From NCBI RefSeq assembly GCF_900324485.2, contig NC_046653.1, positions 27,188,637 through 27,252,636 of the forward strand: 64,000 nt of DNA. Direction: 5' to 3'. Shown piece by piece: positions 10,153 through 21,573 of the stretch (within the stretch, counting starts at the first letter, position 1; every line of letters begins with the position of its first letter). The stretch comes from Mastacembelus armatus. Its lineage: Eukaryota; Chordata; Actinopteri; Synbranchiformes; Mastacembelidae. Both the position numbers and the translations under genes were made by a program. The notes under the pieces are model-generated. The model saw nothing but the letters and a program-made list of their open reading frames with translations, made no database searches and was not told the DNA's origin.

Positions 10153-11030
10153 GGTAATCGGAGGTTGATCAAAAATTTAAAAAAAAAATAAAATCCTCAC
10201 TAAAATTCCAAGTGCAGTTAAAAAAGGGGTAAAATAATGTTTAAAAGTGTATTATAAAATCATTGGGTAAGAATGCATGAAATAAAAAGGAATAAAAGCA
10301 AAGTAAAACTGGCAGAAGCAGGAGCAAGCAGAAGAGTGTCTGCACTTTTCAGAAGCAGGAAGTATTCTCATATATTCATAAAAATATGTATGTTTGTCAA
10401 CCACTTCCTTTTTACAACTTTATCAGAGATTTTGAGATACAAGGTCATGGACCGATCTGGTCCTTTGTTGTGTATACTGCTTTGTCACCCACCCATTGCT
10501 AATAAGAATATTTTCTTGACTTATTGTGAAAAAAACAATAGGATGCTGATGTGCAGGGATTTTCATGCCCATAAATGTAGGCCTGTGATCTTGGATTCCT
10601 TTGATCTGACTCAGTCTGTACAGAGATCTGCACATCATCATGGTCATTTATTGGACTGATTGCTCATGAGTTCTTGAGCTCCACTTACCTGTATATTTGA
10701 TCATTTTTGAAACTGCTGTTCCACTGTGTTCAAAAAGTCAACATTCGTATACAGTTCACTGTCGCTGTACTATTACTCCCTCATTTTAATGTGTGTGCAT
10801 AGACCTTGAGGGCAGCCCTGAGGTTTCAGTTTTCTGTTTTGATTCTACATGTTCTTCTGTCTTTGATAATTTTTCTTCTCCTTCCTTCTAATGCAGTAAA
10901 CACATAATGACGTGACCCCTGGCTAAATGACCACACATGGACAGTTTAGACAGAAGTGTAGGCATCCTGAGTGTTGATGGAAGAAGGAGAGGCCATATGT
11001 GTCCATTGAGATAGAAGCTGCATCATGGCA
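10153..11030. other. Unassigned intergenic DNA
   Basis: AT-rich. The first few hundred bases may be 5' UTR of the L2 copy. Small frames on both strands (10273-10659, 10423-10647) show no recognisable domain. No RNA gene was seen. Confidence 0.4.
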
Positions 11031-11034
11031 ACTG

Positions 11035-11165
11035 GACTTGTTGAGTCAAAACGTTTCATCCTTCATCTTCAGTCTGAGGGAAGTTGGTTAGAGATTTCAG
11101 TTTATCCTCCAGGTTGGTTTCACTTCATACCAGGCCTGAATAGGCTCATTAGGCAAACAATATAA
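11035..11165 (-). repeat. Dispersed PLE-like terminal repeat, copy A
   Basis: On the minus strand it reads CCTAATGAGCCTATTCAGGC, then GAAACCAACCTGG, then CTGAAGATGAAGGATGAAAC. The same string of phrases recurs at 46617-46850. The downstream part resembles a decayed hammerhead-ribozyme core, as found in Penelope-like element termini. Family assignment is tentative. Confidence 0.45.
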
Positions 11166-11512
11166 GTGAGCGCAGGTGGGGATTGTTAGGATGCCAACCG
11201 TACTTGACTCTAGCCTCAAATGATTAATTCTGTTATTAATCATCGTACTGATATTCTGCCTGATGCAACCACTACTACCTGAGAGAAGTTTCATGGGGAT
11301 TTTGTTAATAAAGTGAGCTTGGTCAGATTGTCAGTTTGAACATATCTATGAGTTTAATGCCTTTTCATCCTGAATGTAGTTTCCCATAATCTGCTTAAAG
11401 ATGTAGTCAGACATATGAAGTCGACTTAGTCTTGTTTATACAAGTCCTTGCATGATTTTTTAAAGAGGTTTTTAATACTGTTGGGTTATTCATCCTGGTT
11501 GTATTTAATAAC

Positions 11513-12028
11513 TTTTACGCTGTGTGTGCATTTAAAGGATGAGGACCCACACGCAGATACCAAGACAAATAAAAGTTTATCAAAGGTTGTGCTGGATGAG
11601 ACGAGTAGCATCTAAATCCAGCAGCGAGATGGTCTCTCGAGCAGTGGGGCTGGAACGTGGACCAGGTCACAATGAAGAAGCCCAGCAGGGACACTGTTGG
11701 TGAATAGTAAATCCACAGATAAAGGAGCACAGGTGGCAGAGACGAAATAGGCAACCTGTGGAGAAATATGCTCATGTTAGAGAAAGGTAGTCAAATTGGT
11801 AGAAAGCCAAGGCGAGACACTACCGTGGAGGTAGACTGACGAACTGGCGGTCTCAATGAGGAAGGCCGAAGCTTTTATGGAGAGGTAAATGAATCTGGGG
11901 GCGTGCCATCTCACCTCGCGCACCTGTGAACAATTTTGACATACGAGGACGACAAGACACGTGAGGAAAAAGGGAAATGAGACACAAAAGGAAAAAAGGG
12001 AAATGAGATGCCCAGCCGCCTCATGACA
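11513..12028 (-). mobile_element. Solo LTR (gypsy-type) with 5-bp target duplication
   Basis: 516 bp flanked by ATAAC on both sides (11508-11512 and 12029-12033). The right end is CATGACA. The left end, TTTTACG, looks like a mutated TGTTACG as seen in the solo LTR at 49118. It contains the 'GGACCCACACGCAGATACC...TTTATCAAAGG' arrangement typical of the R/U5 end of fish LTRs read in antisense. No internal genes. Confidence 0.7.
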
Positions 12029-12049
12029 ATAACTGTCTTACCCTAGGGC

Positions 12050-12770
12050 TCGTCCCAAGTGCTTTCAAAGATGCTGCAATATCTCAAACAATCAAACCTT
12101 GATCCCATGGTTTTAGAAAATTTTTGTCTGATCTCTCAATTACTTTTTTATCCAAAGTTTTAGAAAAATTTGTTCTTCTTCAGCTATAGTATTTTATGGA
12201 GTGTAATTCTTAGTCTGGGTTTATAATGTGGCCTTATAATGATGGTTCTCCTAGATCTCACCTCAGCATTTAATACAGTTGTTCCTGATTCAGTGACTTG
12301 TACACTGTGACGACCCAATTTACCACCCTCAATTGGGTTTAGTCCTATTTATCTAAGAGGTCCTTCTCTTTCATGATTGGTAATCACTCCTCCTCCGCTA
12401 CTTCTTTTTCTCGTGTTGTTCCACAAGGCCCTATAGACCCCACTTTCATCAATTTACTTGCTCTGTCTAGGTCGAGTTATTGAAAAATATATTTTCTAAT
12501 CTCCCCTTTTATTGCTACACCAAGGACTGTCTGTTGTTTTTGTCTCTGTGCGCTCCTGAAGGCACTTCTCTGTCCACTTCATAAAATTTTATTTAAGAGA
12601 GCAAAGCTTGGCTGAGTCAAACCTTCTTTGATTTGAATGATAATAAAAATGTGTCATTTACATAATTTGGGTGACCACCAGGGTCTTGTTTCAAATCATC
12701 TACCTAACTATTTTTCTTCAAAAGTCTGTCAAGAATCCACCCAGGCTGCAGAAGCAGATACCTTTCTTCC
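12050..12770 (+). mobile_element. Degraded L2-like LINE RT
   Basis: Decayed plus-strand reverse transcriptase. Short in-frame phrases survive: SNLDPMVLENF, VLLDLTSAFNTV near 12245-12275, and a possible VPQGP equivalent near 12420. Frame breaks are many. Family by pattern only. Confidence 0.5.
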
Positions 12771-12809
12771 TCTTCGTGTATTCCCTTAGCTACTCTAATC
12801 CTGTGTTCT

Positions 12810-13380
12810 AATTGTGTTCAAGAATACATACTCAGATAATGTGGCAACTGTCTGTGAAGCCCCTTCCTCCTCAACAGGCACAGAGCATATCCAGACCACT
12901 ACCGAGAGACTGTCATGTTCCCCAACTGGATGCCGACTTGGCATTTAAAACCCTTGGACTATGTCACCAACTTTACATATTATGTGAAGGCACACAACTC
13001 TGACATGGTAGCTTGCAGTACAGGGGCCCAGCAGGGCACAGTCTTTGCACCATCCCTCTTCACCCTGTATACTGCAGACTTCAGGTACAGCCCACTGAAC
13101 TGTTTCATGCAGCCAATATCAGCCAATAATGATGGGGAGTACAGAGGACTGAGCCAGGACTTTGTGGACTGGTGCCTGCGGAACAATCTCCAGACCAGTG
13201 CAGAGAATACCAATGAGCTGGTCATGAACTTCCGCAGGCACAGACACCCTTCACCAACCCCAGTGAACATCTAGGGAATGGAAATACAGTGTGTTGAGAG
13301 AGTGGACTAATAAGTACCTGGGTGTTCATGTCAACAATAAACTGAACTGGTCAAATAACACAGATGGCCTTTACAAAAAA
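12810..13380 (+). mobile_element. Rex1-type LINE RT fragment, plus strand
   Basis: Plus-strand phrases AQQGTVFAPSLFTLYTADFR, EYRGLSQDFVDWCLRNNLQ, TNELVMNFRRHRHP and NKYLGVHVNNKLNWSNNTDG follow the order of the palm and thumb of the Rex1/Babar reverse transcriptase. The FSDD catalytic box is not clear. It ends at about 13380, where it meets an oppositely oriented Rex1 piece. Confidence 0.75.
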
Positions 13381-15240
13381 GTCTTCAAGTTGCAGTACAG
13401 GGCCCCAGCAGGAGACAGTTGCTTCATCAATCTCAGACTGATGCTGTCGATGGTCACTCCCAGGTATTTGTACTCCTCCAACACCTCCACATCCCTCCCT
13501 AGGATGCAGAGGGGCTTCGAAGCCGTTCCCTTCCTTCTGAAGTCAATCACCATTACTTTGGTCTTGTCCAGATTAAGAAGCAGGTGATTCCCTCCAGCCC
13601 ATTCCACAAACCTGTCCACCAGCCCCCTGTACTCCTCCTCCTGTTCATCTCATATACACCCAACAACTACAGAGTCATCAGAAAACCTCTGTAAATGACA
13701 TGACTCTGAGTTGTACTGAAAGTCTGAGGTGTATAAGGTGAACAGGAAAGGAGAAAGCACAGTGCCCTGTGGGGTTCCTACACCACTCATCACCATATCA
13801 GACAGGACACCACCCAGCCGTACGAATTGTGGGCTGTCTGTCAGGTATTCAGTGATCCAGGAGACAGTGGACCTGCCAACACCCTTCAACCACAGCTTCT
13901 CTCACAGTATTGGAGGCAGGATGGTGTTGAAGACACTGGACAAATGAAAGAAAAAGATTCTCACTGTGCCACCACCGCCATCCAGGTGTGACAAAGCTCG
14001 CTGCAGCAGATAGATGACAGCATCACCCACCCCCAGACGTGTCCGATAGGCAAACTGTAGACGGTCAAGAGATGATCTCACCTGTGGCCCAAGGTGGGCC
14101 AACACCAACCTCTCCAGCACCTTCATCACATGAGATGTGAGCGCAACTGGACGATAATTGCTGAGGCCAGATGGAGACGACTTCTTGGGTACAGGAACCA
14201 GACAAGAGGTCTTCCAGAGAAGCGGCACCTTCTCCAGGCTGTAGACTGAGGTCCCATATTCTGTTTCTGTGGGATCACCATGGGGAGGGGGCGACTACAA
14301 GAGCATTAGAGGAGGTGAGGGGAGGTGTGTGGAGGCGGGGGGGTAGAGGAGACAGGGGCAGTCTGAGAGCTAAACCTGTTTAAATAGGTGTTGAGCTCAT
14401 TAGCTCTCTCTCTGTTACCGGCAGACTGCCTCTCCCCCAAATCCTGTGATCTCCTTCATTCCAGACCACACCTTCCTCATGTTGTTTTGCTGGAGTTTAG
14501 TTTCCGGCTTCCTGTTGTAGGAGTCTTTACACTCCCTCACCTTGTCCTGCACCTTTTTGTTGGGGAAACAGTGAACAATCCGTGAGGGCATGACGGTGTC
14601 CTCACAGAATTTTATGTAGTCTGTGATGCAGTCCATCGTGCCGTTGATATCCTCCCTGTGGGACTGGCAGAGTGCCTCCTAGTCTGTACACCCAAAGCAA
14701 TCTTGCAGGGTCTCCTCAGCCTCCAGTGTCCATCTCCTCACACTCCTTTTGGACACAGGCTGCCACTGCACAAGACGACCATACCTTAGTGTGAGCAGGA
14801 CTAAGTTGTGGTCTGATCTGCCAAGGGGGGGAAGGGCAGTGGCACTGTATGCATCCTGTGAATTTGCATTCAGTAAGTCCAGAGTTTTATTATCCCAAGT
14901 GGGGCAGTCCACATACTGGGTGAAATCAGTCAATCCAAATTAACATGATTAAAGTCCCCATTGATAATCATGAAAGCATTTGGGTGCTGCGTCTACAGAC
15001 AGCAGATGGTGTTGCACATGATGTCAGCAGCGTCATCGGCAACAGCTGATGGGGGGGTGTAACCAGTCATCACAATGGGGGATGTAAACTCCCTCGGCAA
15101 ATAATAAGGACGTAGCCCGACAGCGTGGCAGTTCGACGTTCGGGCTACAGAGACGTTCCTTGACATGGATATGTCTAGGATTGCACCACTGTTCACTCAC
15201 ATACAGCACAATGCCGCCTCCTTTCATGTTCATGTTAAAC
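13381..15240 (-). mobile_element. Rex1-type LINE, endonuclease to RT, minus strand
   Basis: In minus-strand order: endonuclease pieces (15240-14680, including FTQYVDCPTWDNKTLDLL and LGRSDHNLVLL, the SDHN catalytic box), a linker (14636-14400), RT start (TSCLVPVPKKSSPSGLSNYR, VMKVLERLVLAHLGPQV, LQFAYRTRLGVGDAV), GTPQGTVLSPFLFTLYTSDF and FSDDSVVVG (13889-13650; the catalytic FSDD box), then LNLDKTKVMVIDFRRKG and EYKYLGVTIDS (13619-13371). Rex1/Babar is a fish LINE clade. Several frame breaks; the 3' tail is missing at the junction. Confidence 0.82.
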
Positions 15241-16677
15241 TCTAACTTCTAGTGTAACAAGTGAAAATACCACCCACAACAAACAGTTGTACTGCAGCCT
15301 CCAAAGTGCAGGTAATAAAGTCTGCAGCTGAAACACAGTTTGCAGTGAGTGTTGACATTCAGACTGAGAGAGGAGGAGGAGACGCTGCTTCAGCTTCCCC
15401 TGATTCTTTACTTGACATGGAGGAATGATTATAGTACTGCGCTGCTGCTTGTTGTCATGCTTAGCCTACGTTCTTCATAGGATAGTTCAGACTGTAATTA
15501 GTATCATTAGAAATGCGACTCATACACTGAAGTGCTGTATATATTTTTTTCTTTTCAACAAGGCTGTTTTTGCTAAAATCGACTTATACTCCGGTGCGAC
15601 TTATAGCCAGGAAAATACTGTATATGTTTTTTACTTAGAAAAGGGTGATTTGGATGATGGATCCCTTGGTAAGGAGCGAGGTGTTTGTGGTGTGGACAAG
15701 GCACTGCTGGTTGTGAGCTTAGCAAACTTAGCATATGTATATATATATATGATATGTGATAGTACAAAAAAACTACTTCATATAAAGTAATTTATGTTAT
15801 TGCCCATTCACTATTTATTCCAGCTCCTTCTGCCCTATACTCTTGTATTACTGTATTCTTCTTACAGTTGTTTACAGTTTACAGACGTTTGACTTCCACT
15901 ATATGTAGATGTTGTATGTTGCTCATTGTTGTTGTATAGTTTTGTATATATTAGGTGTGTACTTTTCCCCACACTAACAACAACAAAACAGAAAGTCACA
16001 TTTCTCATGAGTGTACTCATGAGAAATAATTTGGACAATAAAGCTGATTGTGACTGTGTCTGTTTTAAGGAAATGGCAATGAACCAATAAAAGCTCATAC
16101 AGTGTGTGTATAAAAATAAAATAATAATTTGACAGAGACATGTTGCGTTCAATATGTTTTACTGCAACAAACTACAATTACATACACTGCTGTCAAATGT
16201 GTCAATTTAACATAGTAGACAGAGCTGAAGAGATGAAGTGACCTCAGTTCATCACTTCAGGCATTTTGCTATAAAGATATAATGCCTGGTACAATAAAGC
16301 AGAGCACCACAAAGAACAAAACTATTTTACACAGGTATGTAAATTTATACTCCATGGGTAAACAACAACGGAGTCCTCACTTGTCTGGACACCTGGACCC
16401 TCACAGATTGTTTACCTTTCCCATTCATTAATGGGCAGACAGGACAAAACATCTGGAATTATCTGGAATGAGTTTTATGCAGTGCAGAGTTTTATTGGTC
16501 CTACACTCTCATCAACTTATTTTTCATAGAAAGTCTGAGACATGGTCAGTATACAGTAGAAAAAGTATCAAAAGCTAAAGAATGATTATACATACATCGA
16601 TATATTTCCTAAAAACTATGGAAAAATTATGACTGTACAACAGTTATCAGTGCATTAGAGCACATTACATTAGTACA
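15240..16677. other. Intergenic DNA and 3' flank of the OR at 16678
   Basis: 15560-15640 contains a pair of GCGACTTAT/CGACTTATA repeats around ACTCCGGT, a phrase I have seen in dispersed vertebrate repeats but cannot name. About 16140-16260 is the inverted match of 59100-59215, the 3' flank of the OR at 57412. About 16430-16540 matches 19010-19130 beside the next OR. No gene was seen. Confidence 0.5.
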
Positions 16678-17604
16678 TTAGACTATTTTACCTGGACAGA
16701 ACAATTTCCTGAGCTCTTTATAAATTTCTTTCATTTTTAGTCCATATATGACAGGATTAAAGATAGGATGATAAAAAATTACTTGTAATGTCATTATTAA
16801 ACGCACAGTTGTTGGAATATCAGTTTCCAGTCGAGCTATAAGTCCATCAAATCCAAATAGAAATGAATAATTGATTAGAACAATCAGGTGAGGTAAACAG
16901 GTCTGTGCAGCTTTTCTCCTGACTTCTCTACCACTTCGATAGGTGATTATAAATATCCTTATGTAGGTAAAAAGGATGAAAAGCACAGGGAGGGATACAA
17001 GATCTACCAATGCAACAAAACCATGAATATATACTACTCTTGAAATCACACAGTGAAGTTTCAAAACTGTGCTGCTGCAAATAATTCCTCTGTAATTGAA
17101 GTTACAAAGTTTAATATTAGCACTCACACCAACTGGCAATGCCGTCTGACAAGCAGGCAGAATCCAAGCTATAACCAGTAAAATACAGATGTTTGTTTTC
17201 CTCATGATAGTTGGATACTGCAGAGGTTTACATATAGACACATACCTGTCATAGGCCATGGCTGCCAACAGGAAAAACTCTGAACTGGCTAGAGAATAAT
17301 ATATATGCCACTGAAAGAGACAGGCTGAATATGATATGATCTGTTTTTCAGATAAAACATCAAACAGAATCTTTGGGTAAAGAGCAGTGCTGAGAAGAAC
17401 AGAGTTCAGTAACAAAGCTGCAATGAAAATGTACATAGGCTCATGGAGGTTTTTGTGAATCACTATCAGACACACAATAGTAGAATTGAAGCAGATTATT
17501 AGAATATATGCTGTAAACATGATCACAAAATAAAGATATCTGTACCTGTGAACTTCCACATAACCATCAAGAGTTAAATATGTCACATTTAAGTTATTAT
17601 CCAT
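16678..17604 (-). CDS. Odorant receptor (7-TM GPCR)
   Basis: Intact single-exon receptor of 308 residues, expected to detect odorants on olfactory cilia and signal through a G protein. It has an N-glycosylation site NVT at residues 6-8, TM1 with the conserved Asn (CFNSTIVCLIV), PMYIFIAALLLNS in TM2, a TM3 Cys (YSACLFQW), MAYDRYVSICKPLQ closing TM3, KAAQTCLPHLIVLINY entering TM6, and NPVIYGLKMKEI in TM7. The start chosen is the MDNN Met. An in-frame upstream ATG would add 21 residues, but a TTTGTTTCAG acceptor-like site lies just before MDNN and the divergent paralog at 40097 begins at this point. Diverged sites cluster in TM3-TM5 (for example FQWHIYYSLASSEFF). The subfamily is likely teleost delta group, from motif style only. 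Confidence 0.93.
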   Translation of the reverse strand: MDNNLNVTYLTLDGYVEVHRYRYLYFVIMFTAYILIICFNSTIVCLIVIHKNLHEPMYIFIAALLLNSVLLSTALYPKILFDVLSEKQIISYSACLFQWHIYYSLASSEFFLLAAMAYDRYVSICKPLQYPTIMRKTNICILLVIAWILPACQTALPVGVSANIKLCNFNYRGIICSSTVLKLHCVISRVVYIHGFVALVDLVSLPVLFILFTYIRIFIITYRSGREVRRKAAQTCLPHLIVLINYSFLFGFDGLIARLETDIPTTVRLIMTLQVIFYHPIFNPVIYGLKMKEIYKELRKLFCPGKIV

Positions 17605-18170
17605 TAAAGATGTTTGAAACAAAGAGTTAGTCAGTGAAACATGTACAGAACTTCTCACAAGTGTCATACAACCTGCATCAGATCGTCTTATTCAGTAGTT
17701 GTTACTGACCTTGAAATGCACCTGTGTGGTCTAACAAGCACAGAAGCTCAGAGACTGGACAGTGGTCGGTTTGAGTCTGTGCAATGTTTTTATCAAATGG
17801 ACTCACCCCCATGGATCTCATTAGACTCTGCACCAACTTACAACTCCAGAGACCTCACAGTTGTTTGGCTTTGTTTATTTACTGACGTATTGTGTGTAGT
17901 TGCTACTGTGGTGCTTTCTTCAGTGTTTCTTTGTTTAATGGAAGTGTTGTGTTGTTTGTTGTGTTATGGAAGCACTTTGGTCAATGTTGAGTTGTGTTTA
18001 AGTGCCATACAAATAAAGTTTAATTGGAATCATATTTACATTATGTGTTGTAGTTTCTCAAATAATATTTTTTATCCACCCAGCTGACTCAGACCTGATG
18101 TTTCCACAGTGTGAAACTAATTCAGATGTCAGATCAGATCTGGCCTACTTGCATATGTGGTCCTAGATCC
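17605..18170 (-). promoter_or_regulatory. OR upstream module with TAATGAGATCC core
   Basis: Shared 5' block. The core motif TAATGAGATCCATGGGGG lies on the minus strand at 17806-17825, about 202 bases before the chosen ATG. Near 17945-18030 the block holds a LINE/SINE-like tail (GCCATACAAATAAAGTTTAA) pointing away from the gene. It ends at about 18170 where L2 sequence begins. Confidence 0.55.
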
Positions 18171-18815
18171 TGCTGAACCCAGTCTGGGTTCAGGAGGCAG
18201 ACACTCTCTGTACTTTTAAGGCTAGACTTAAAACCTTCCTCTTTGACAAAGCATATAGTTAGGGCTGGCTTCAGGTGAACCTGAACCATCCCTTAGTTAT
18301 GCTGTTATAGGGTTAGACTGCCCGAGGACCATCGGTGCACTGAGCTCCCCTACCCTAACCCCCCCCTTCTCTCCAACCTCACATGTATATTCCACCATTG
18401 CATGTCACTAACCTTGTGCTCTCTCTTTCCCCTAGTTTGTGCTCTCTCCCTGTTCTCTCTCTCTGTTCTCTCTGTACCTTCTGCAGGTGTCCCTGGTCCT
18501 GGAGCTGTATATTGCTGATGTGCAGTTACTGGCCCCACCAACCTCCAGTGTCTATTTGTTGTTTATTGTTGCTGTTCTTTTTTCTCTGCTCTATCCACTC
18601 ACCCCAACCGGTCGAGGCAGATGGCCGCCCAAACTGAGCCCGGTTCTGCTGGAGGTTTTTTCTTCCATTAAAGGGAGTTTTTTCTCTCCACTGTCGCCAA
18701 GTGCTGCTCATAAGAGATTTGTTGGGTTTTTGGTTTTTGTAAAGAGCCTTGAGAAGATTTTATTGTGATTTGGCACTATACAAATAAAATTAAATAGAAA
18801 TTAATTAAATTGAGG
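18171..18815 (+). mobile_element. L2-type LINE 3' end
   Basis: Starts inside the RT C-terminus (the SLGSRRQTLCTFKARLKTF-type phrase near 18185-18255). It runs through the CT-rich 3' UTR (18400-18620) and ends in GATTTGGCACTATACAAATA with AATT-rich tail repeats, the normal L2/Maui terminus. The inverted relative at 31880-32330 belongs to the other arm of an inverted duplication. Confidence 0.75.
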
Positions 18816-18829
18816 ATGTGACCTAACCT

Positions 18830-18910
18830 CAGCATCCTTTTACCAATGCATTCATTGTCCCTCCTCTGAACATTCCAAACCATCTCAATCTGGCACCTGC
18901 TGCCTGATAT
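18830..18910 (-). mobile_element. RTE-type LINE C-terminal scrap
   Basis: The minus strand encodes GARLRWFGMFRGGTMNALVKGC, like the ARLRWFGHVQRR end of fish RTE proteins. The same scrap appears at 31795-31875, so it was present before the inverted duplication. Confidence 0.5.
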
Positions 18911-19508
18911 CTCCCACCTCCTAGTTCATATTTGGCACAAAAACACAGAAGATGCATGACCCAAAGACGTGGAATCATAACTTTACAGATCATAAACAAC
19001 CAATAATCACTAATGGGCAGACAGGACAGAACATCTGGAATGAATTTCATGCTTTGCAGAGTTTTATTATTCCATAGCAGTCACTGTGACAGTCCTACAC
19101 TCCAACCCACTTTTTTTTTCATAGAATTTCTGAGAAATAATTTTCATACCTGGTCAATGTGTAAAATATTACATAATTTATATCAAATGAGTGAAAGTCA
19201 ATATAAATCAATCTGAAAATGAGATTCACCATAAACTATATAAACAATACACTCAGAGACAATGATCACGACACCACTGGTAACAGGTTTCTATGATGCT
19301 GTAGTTTGTTAACACTAAACTGGAAAATTTTTAATTGACCTTTTGACTAGAATAAAAATGTACCTTTACATTGTAGAAGTGGATCAACCTTTATGAACTA
19401 GTGTTTTAGAAACAAATCTTTATATTCAATTTCTTTAAAGGCTAATACCATCTCTGTTTAATTCTGCAACTAAACAATGACTGTACAACAGTTATCAGTG
19501 TTAGTACA

Positions 19509-20435
19509 TTAGACTGTTTTACCTGGACAGAACAATTTCCTGAGGTGTTTATGAATTTCTTTCATTTGTAGTCCATATATGATTGGATTAAAAAGAGGAT
19601 GATATAAAATCATTTGTAATGTCATAATTAAACGCACAGTTGTTGGAAAATCAGTTTCCAGTCGAGCTATAAGTATATCAAATCCAAACAGACATAAATA
19701 ATTGATTAGAACAATCAGGTGAGGTAAACAGGTCTGTGCAGCTTTTCTCCTGACTTCTCTACCACTTCGATAGGTGATTATAAATATCCTTATGTAGGTA
19801 AAAAGGATGAAAAGCACAGGGAGAGTTATAGTATTTACCAAAACAACAAGTCCATATACGTACAAAACTCTTGAACTCACACATCGGAGCTTCAAAACTG
19901 CACTGCTACAAATGATTGCTTTGAAATTAAAGTTACACAGTTTAGCATCAGCACTCACTACAATTGGCGTAACTGACTCACAAGCAGATAGAAGCCAAGC
20001 TACAACCAGTAAAATACAGATGTTTGTTTTCGTCATGATAGTTGGATACTGCAGAGGTTTACATATAGACACATACCTGTCATAGGACATGGCTGCCAAC
20101 AGTAAAAACTCTGAACCACCTAAAGAATAAGTTATAAACCACTGAAAGAGACATGCAGGATATGATATGATCTGTTTTTCAGATAAAACATCAAACAAAA
20201 TCTTTGGGTAAAGAGCAGTGCTGAGAAGAACAGAGTTCAGTAACAAAGCTGCAATGAAAATGTACATAGGCTCATGGAGGTTTTTGTGAATCACTATCAG
20301 ACACACAATAGTAGAATTACTGCAGATTATTAGAATATATGCTGTAAACATGATCACAAAATAAAGATATCTGTATTTGTGAACTTCCACATAACCATCA
20401 AGAGTTAAATATGTCACATTTAAGTTATTATCCAT
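19509..20435 (-). CDS. Odorant receptor (7-TM GPCR)
   Basis: Intact 308-residue receptor of the same subfamily as the gene at 16678. It has NVT at 6-8, CSNSTIVCLIV in TM1 (the conserved Asn is kept), PMYIFIAALLLNS, a TM3 Cys in YPACLFQW, MSYDRYVSICKPLQ, KAAQTCLPHLIVLINY and NPIIYGLQMKEIHKHLRK. The GLQM.EIHKHLRK tail is shared only with the fragment at 31050-31196, which marks that fragment as its partial inverted copy. TM4-TM5 (LLSACESVTPIVVSADAKLCNF) is distinctive among the paralogs. The start is chosen at MDNN, after a TTTCAG acceptor-like site. Likely teleost delta group (inference). Confidence 0.93.
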   Translation of the reverse strand: MDNNLNVTYLTLDGYVEVHKYRYLYFVIMFTAYILIICSNSTIVCLIVIHKNLHEPMYIFIAALLLNSVLLSTALYPKILFDVLSEKQIISYPACLFQWFITYSLGGSEFLLLAAMSYDRYVSICKPLQYPTIMTKTNICILLVVAWLLSACESVTPIVVSADAKLCNFNFKAIICSSAVLKLRCVSSRVLYVYGLVVLVNTITLPVLFILFTYIRIFIITYRSGREVRRKAAQTCLPHLIVLINYLCLFGFDILIARLETDFPTTVRLIMTLQMILYHPLFNPIIYGLQMKEIHKHLRKLFCPGKTV

Positions 20436-20777
20436 TAAAGATGTCTGAAACAAAGAGTTAGTCAGTGAAACATGTACAGAACTTCTCACAAGTGTCATAC
20501 AACCTGCATCAGATCGTCTTATTCAGTAGTTGTTACTGACCTTGAAATGCACCTGTGTGGTCTAACAAGCACAGAAGCTCAGAGATTGGACAGTGGTCGG
20601 TTTGAGTCTGTGCAATGTTTTTATCAAATGGATTCACCCCCATGGATCTCATTAGACTCTGCACCAACTTACAACTCCAGAGACCTCACAGTTGTTTGGC
20701 TTTGTTTATTTACTGACGTATTGTGTTTAGTTGCTACTGTGGTGCTTTCTTCAGTGTTTCTTTGTTTAATGGAAGTG
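20436..20777 (-). promoter_or_regulatory. OR upstream module, interrupted
   Basis: The core motif is at 20637-20656 on the minus strand, 202 bases before the ATG. The block follows that of the gene at 16678 up to TTAATGGAAGTG. It is then broken by a foreign segment of about 0.8 kb and resumes at about 21574 (TGTTGTTTGTTGTGTTATGG) to about 21655. Confidence 0.55.
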
Positions 20778-21573
20778 CCTCAGAGCTAGGGGATATCTGG
20801 GCCAGCAGCAAAGGATACACAGGCGTTAGGCACAGTGGACCGGTAAGTAAACTGTGAAAAAACACGAGAGGACAAGAAAGTTGCGTCTTAACACAGCGGC
20901 ATTCAGTTTATTACTCAGATCAGGTCTCTTGAAATTCTGAAAAATATTCAACACTTCACAACTAGTGAAGTTTCCAATGTTTCCTAGTTTCCTAGTTTCC
21001 AATGACAGAGTATCAACAAAAATACACGCAGCAATTGTCAAGATACCAGGAAGTCTAAAAGACCAGATTTCACAAGAAAAATACTACAGATTTCCTTGCA
21101 CTTGAAATATTCATTTGTTATGATTCTTTTCTTGTTTTCATGTAACTCCTGCACATGCACACACGAAAACAACACATGTGCTGAACAAGCAAAATGGCGA
21201 CTGAACCAAGAATACAACAAACATGGAGAAACATGGTTCCTAAAACATACAATAGACAGCACTGACACGGCATCTCAGTCTGACAGTCTTGAAATATTTT
21301 CATACCTGTGAAAAAACACGAGAGGACAAGAAAGTTGCGTCTTAACATAGCGGCATTCAGTTTATTACTGAGCCCTCTTACCAGGGGGAAGTAACTGTCT
21401 CGCGTCTTTCACAAGCGCTCAGTGTGCCATCTATTGGCATGGCGGTGTAAGGCCACACAGATATAATGTTTTACATTAGAAAAGTTTTCGTGTTATAAAA
21501 AAAATAAAAAAACGGTACACACAAATACACACATATGGGCGTCACTCATAAATAGCATTTTCTCACCCCATTA
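20778..21573 (-). mobile_element. Insertion with internal 66-bp direct repeats, probably LTR-derived
   Basis: Foreign to the OR module, as shown by comparison with 17930-17960. A segment at about 20852-20917 recurs at about 21306-21371 with very few differences. Read on the minus strand it is AATAAACTGAATGCCGCTGT and onward, which resembles a polyadenylation signal followed by U5 of an LTR. The ends read TGCCTCAGAG...CCCATTACA. No target duplication was resolved, and no genes were recognised. Confidence 0.4.

Noticed and set aside
15560-15640. GCGACTTAT repeat pair as a possible named transposon end
   Set aside because: It looks familiar from dispersed vertebrate repeats, but no inverted termini or target duplication could be found here.
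17641-18087. Conserved 70-180 residue frame starting MYRTSHKCHTTCIRSS on the strand opposite each OR (also 20472, 25237, 50135, 53207, 57375)
   Set aside because: It is the antisense reading of the duplicated upstream module. Its conservation follows from recent duplication, its length varies freely between copies, and no domain is recognisable.
18829-19050. 73-residue frame (MKFIPDVLSCLPISDYW...) present in two nearly identical copies, also at 31654-31875
   Set aside because: Both copies belong to the arms of one inverted duplication. The end of the frame is an RTE LINE scrap, so it is not an independent gene.
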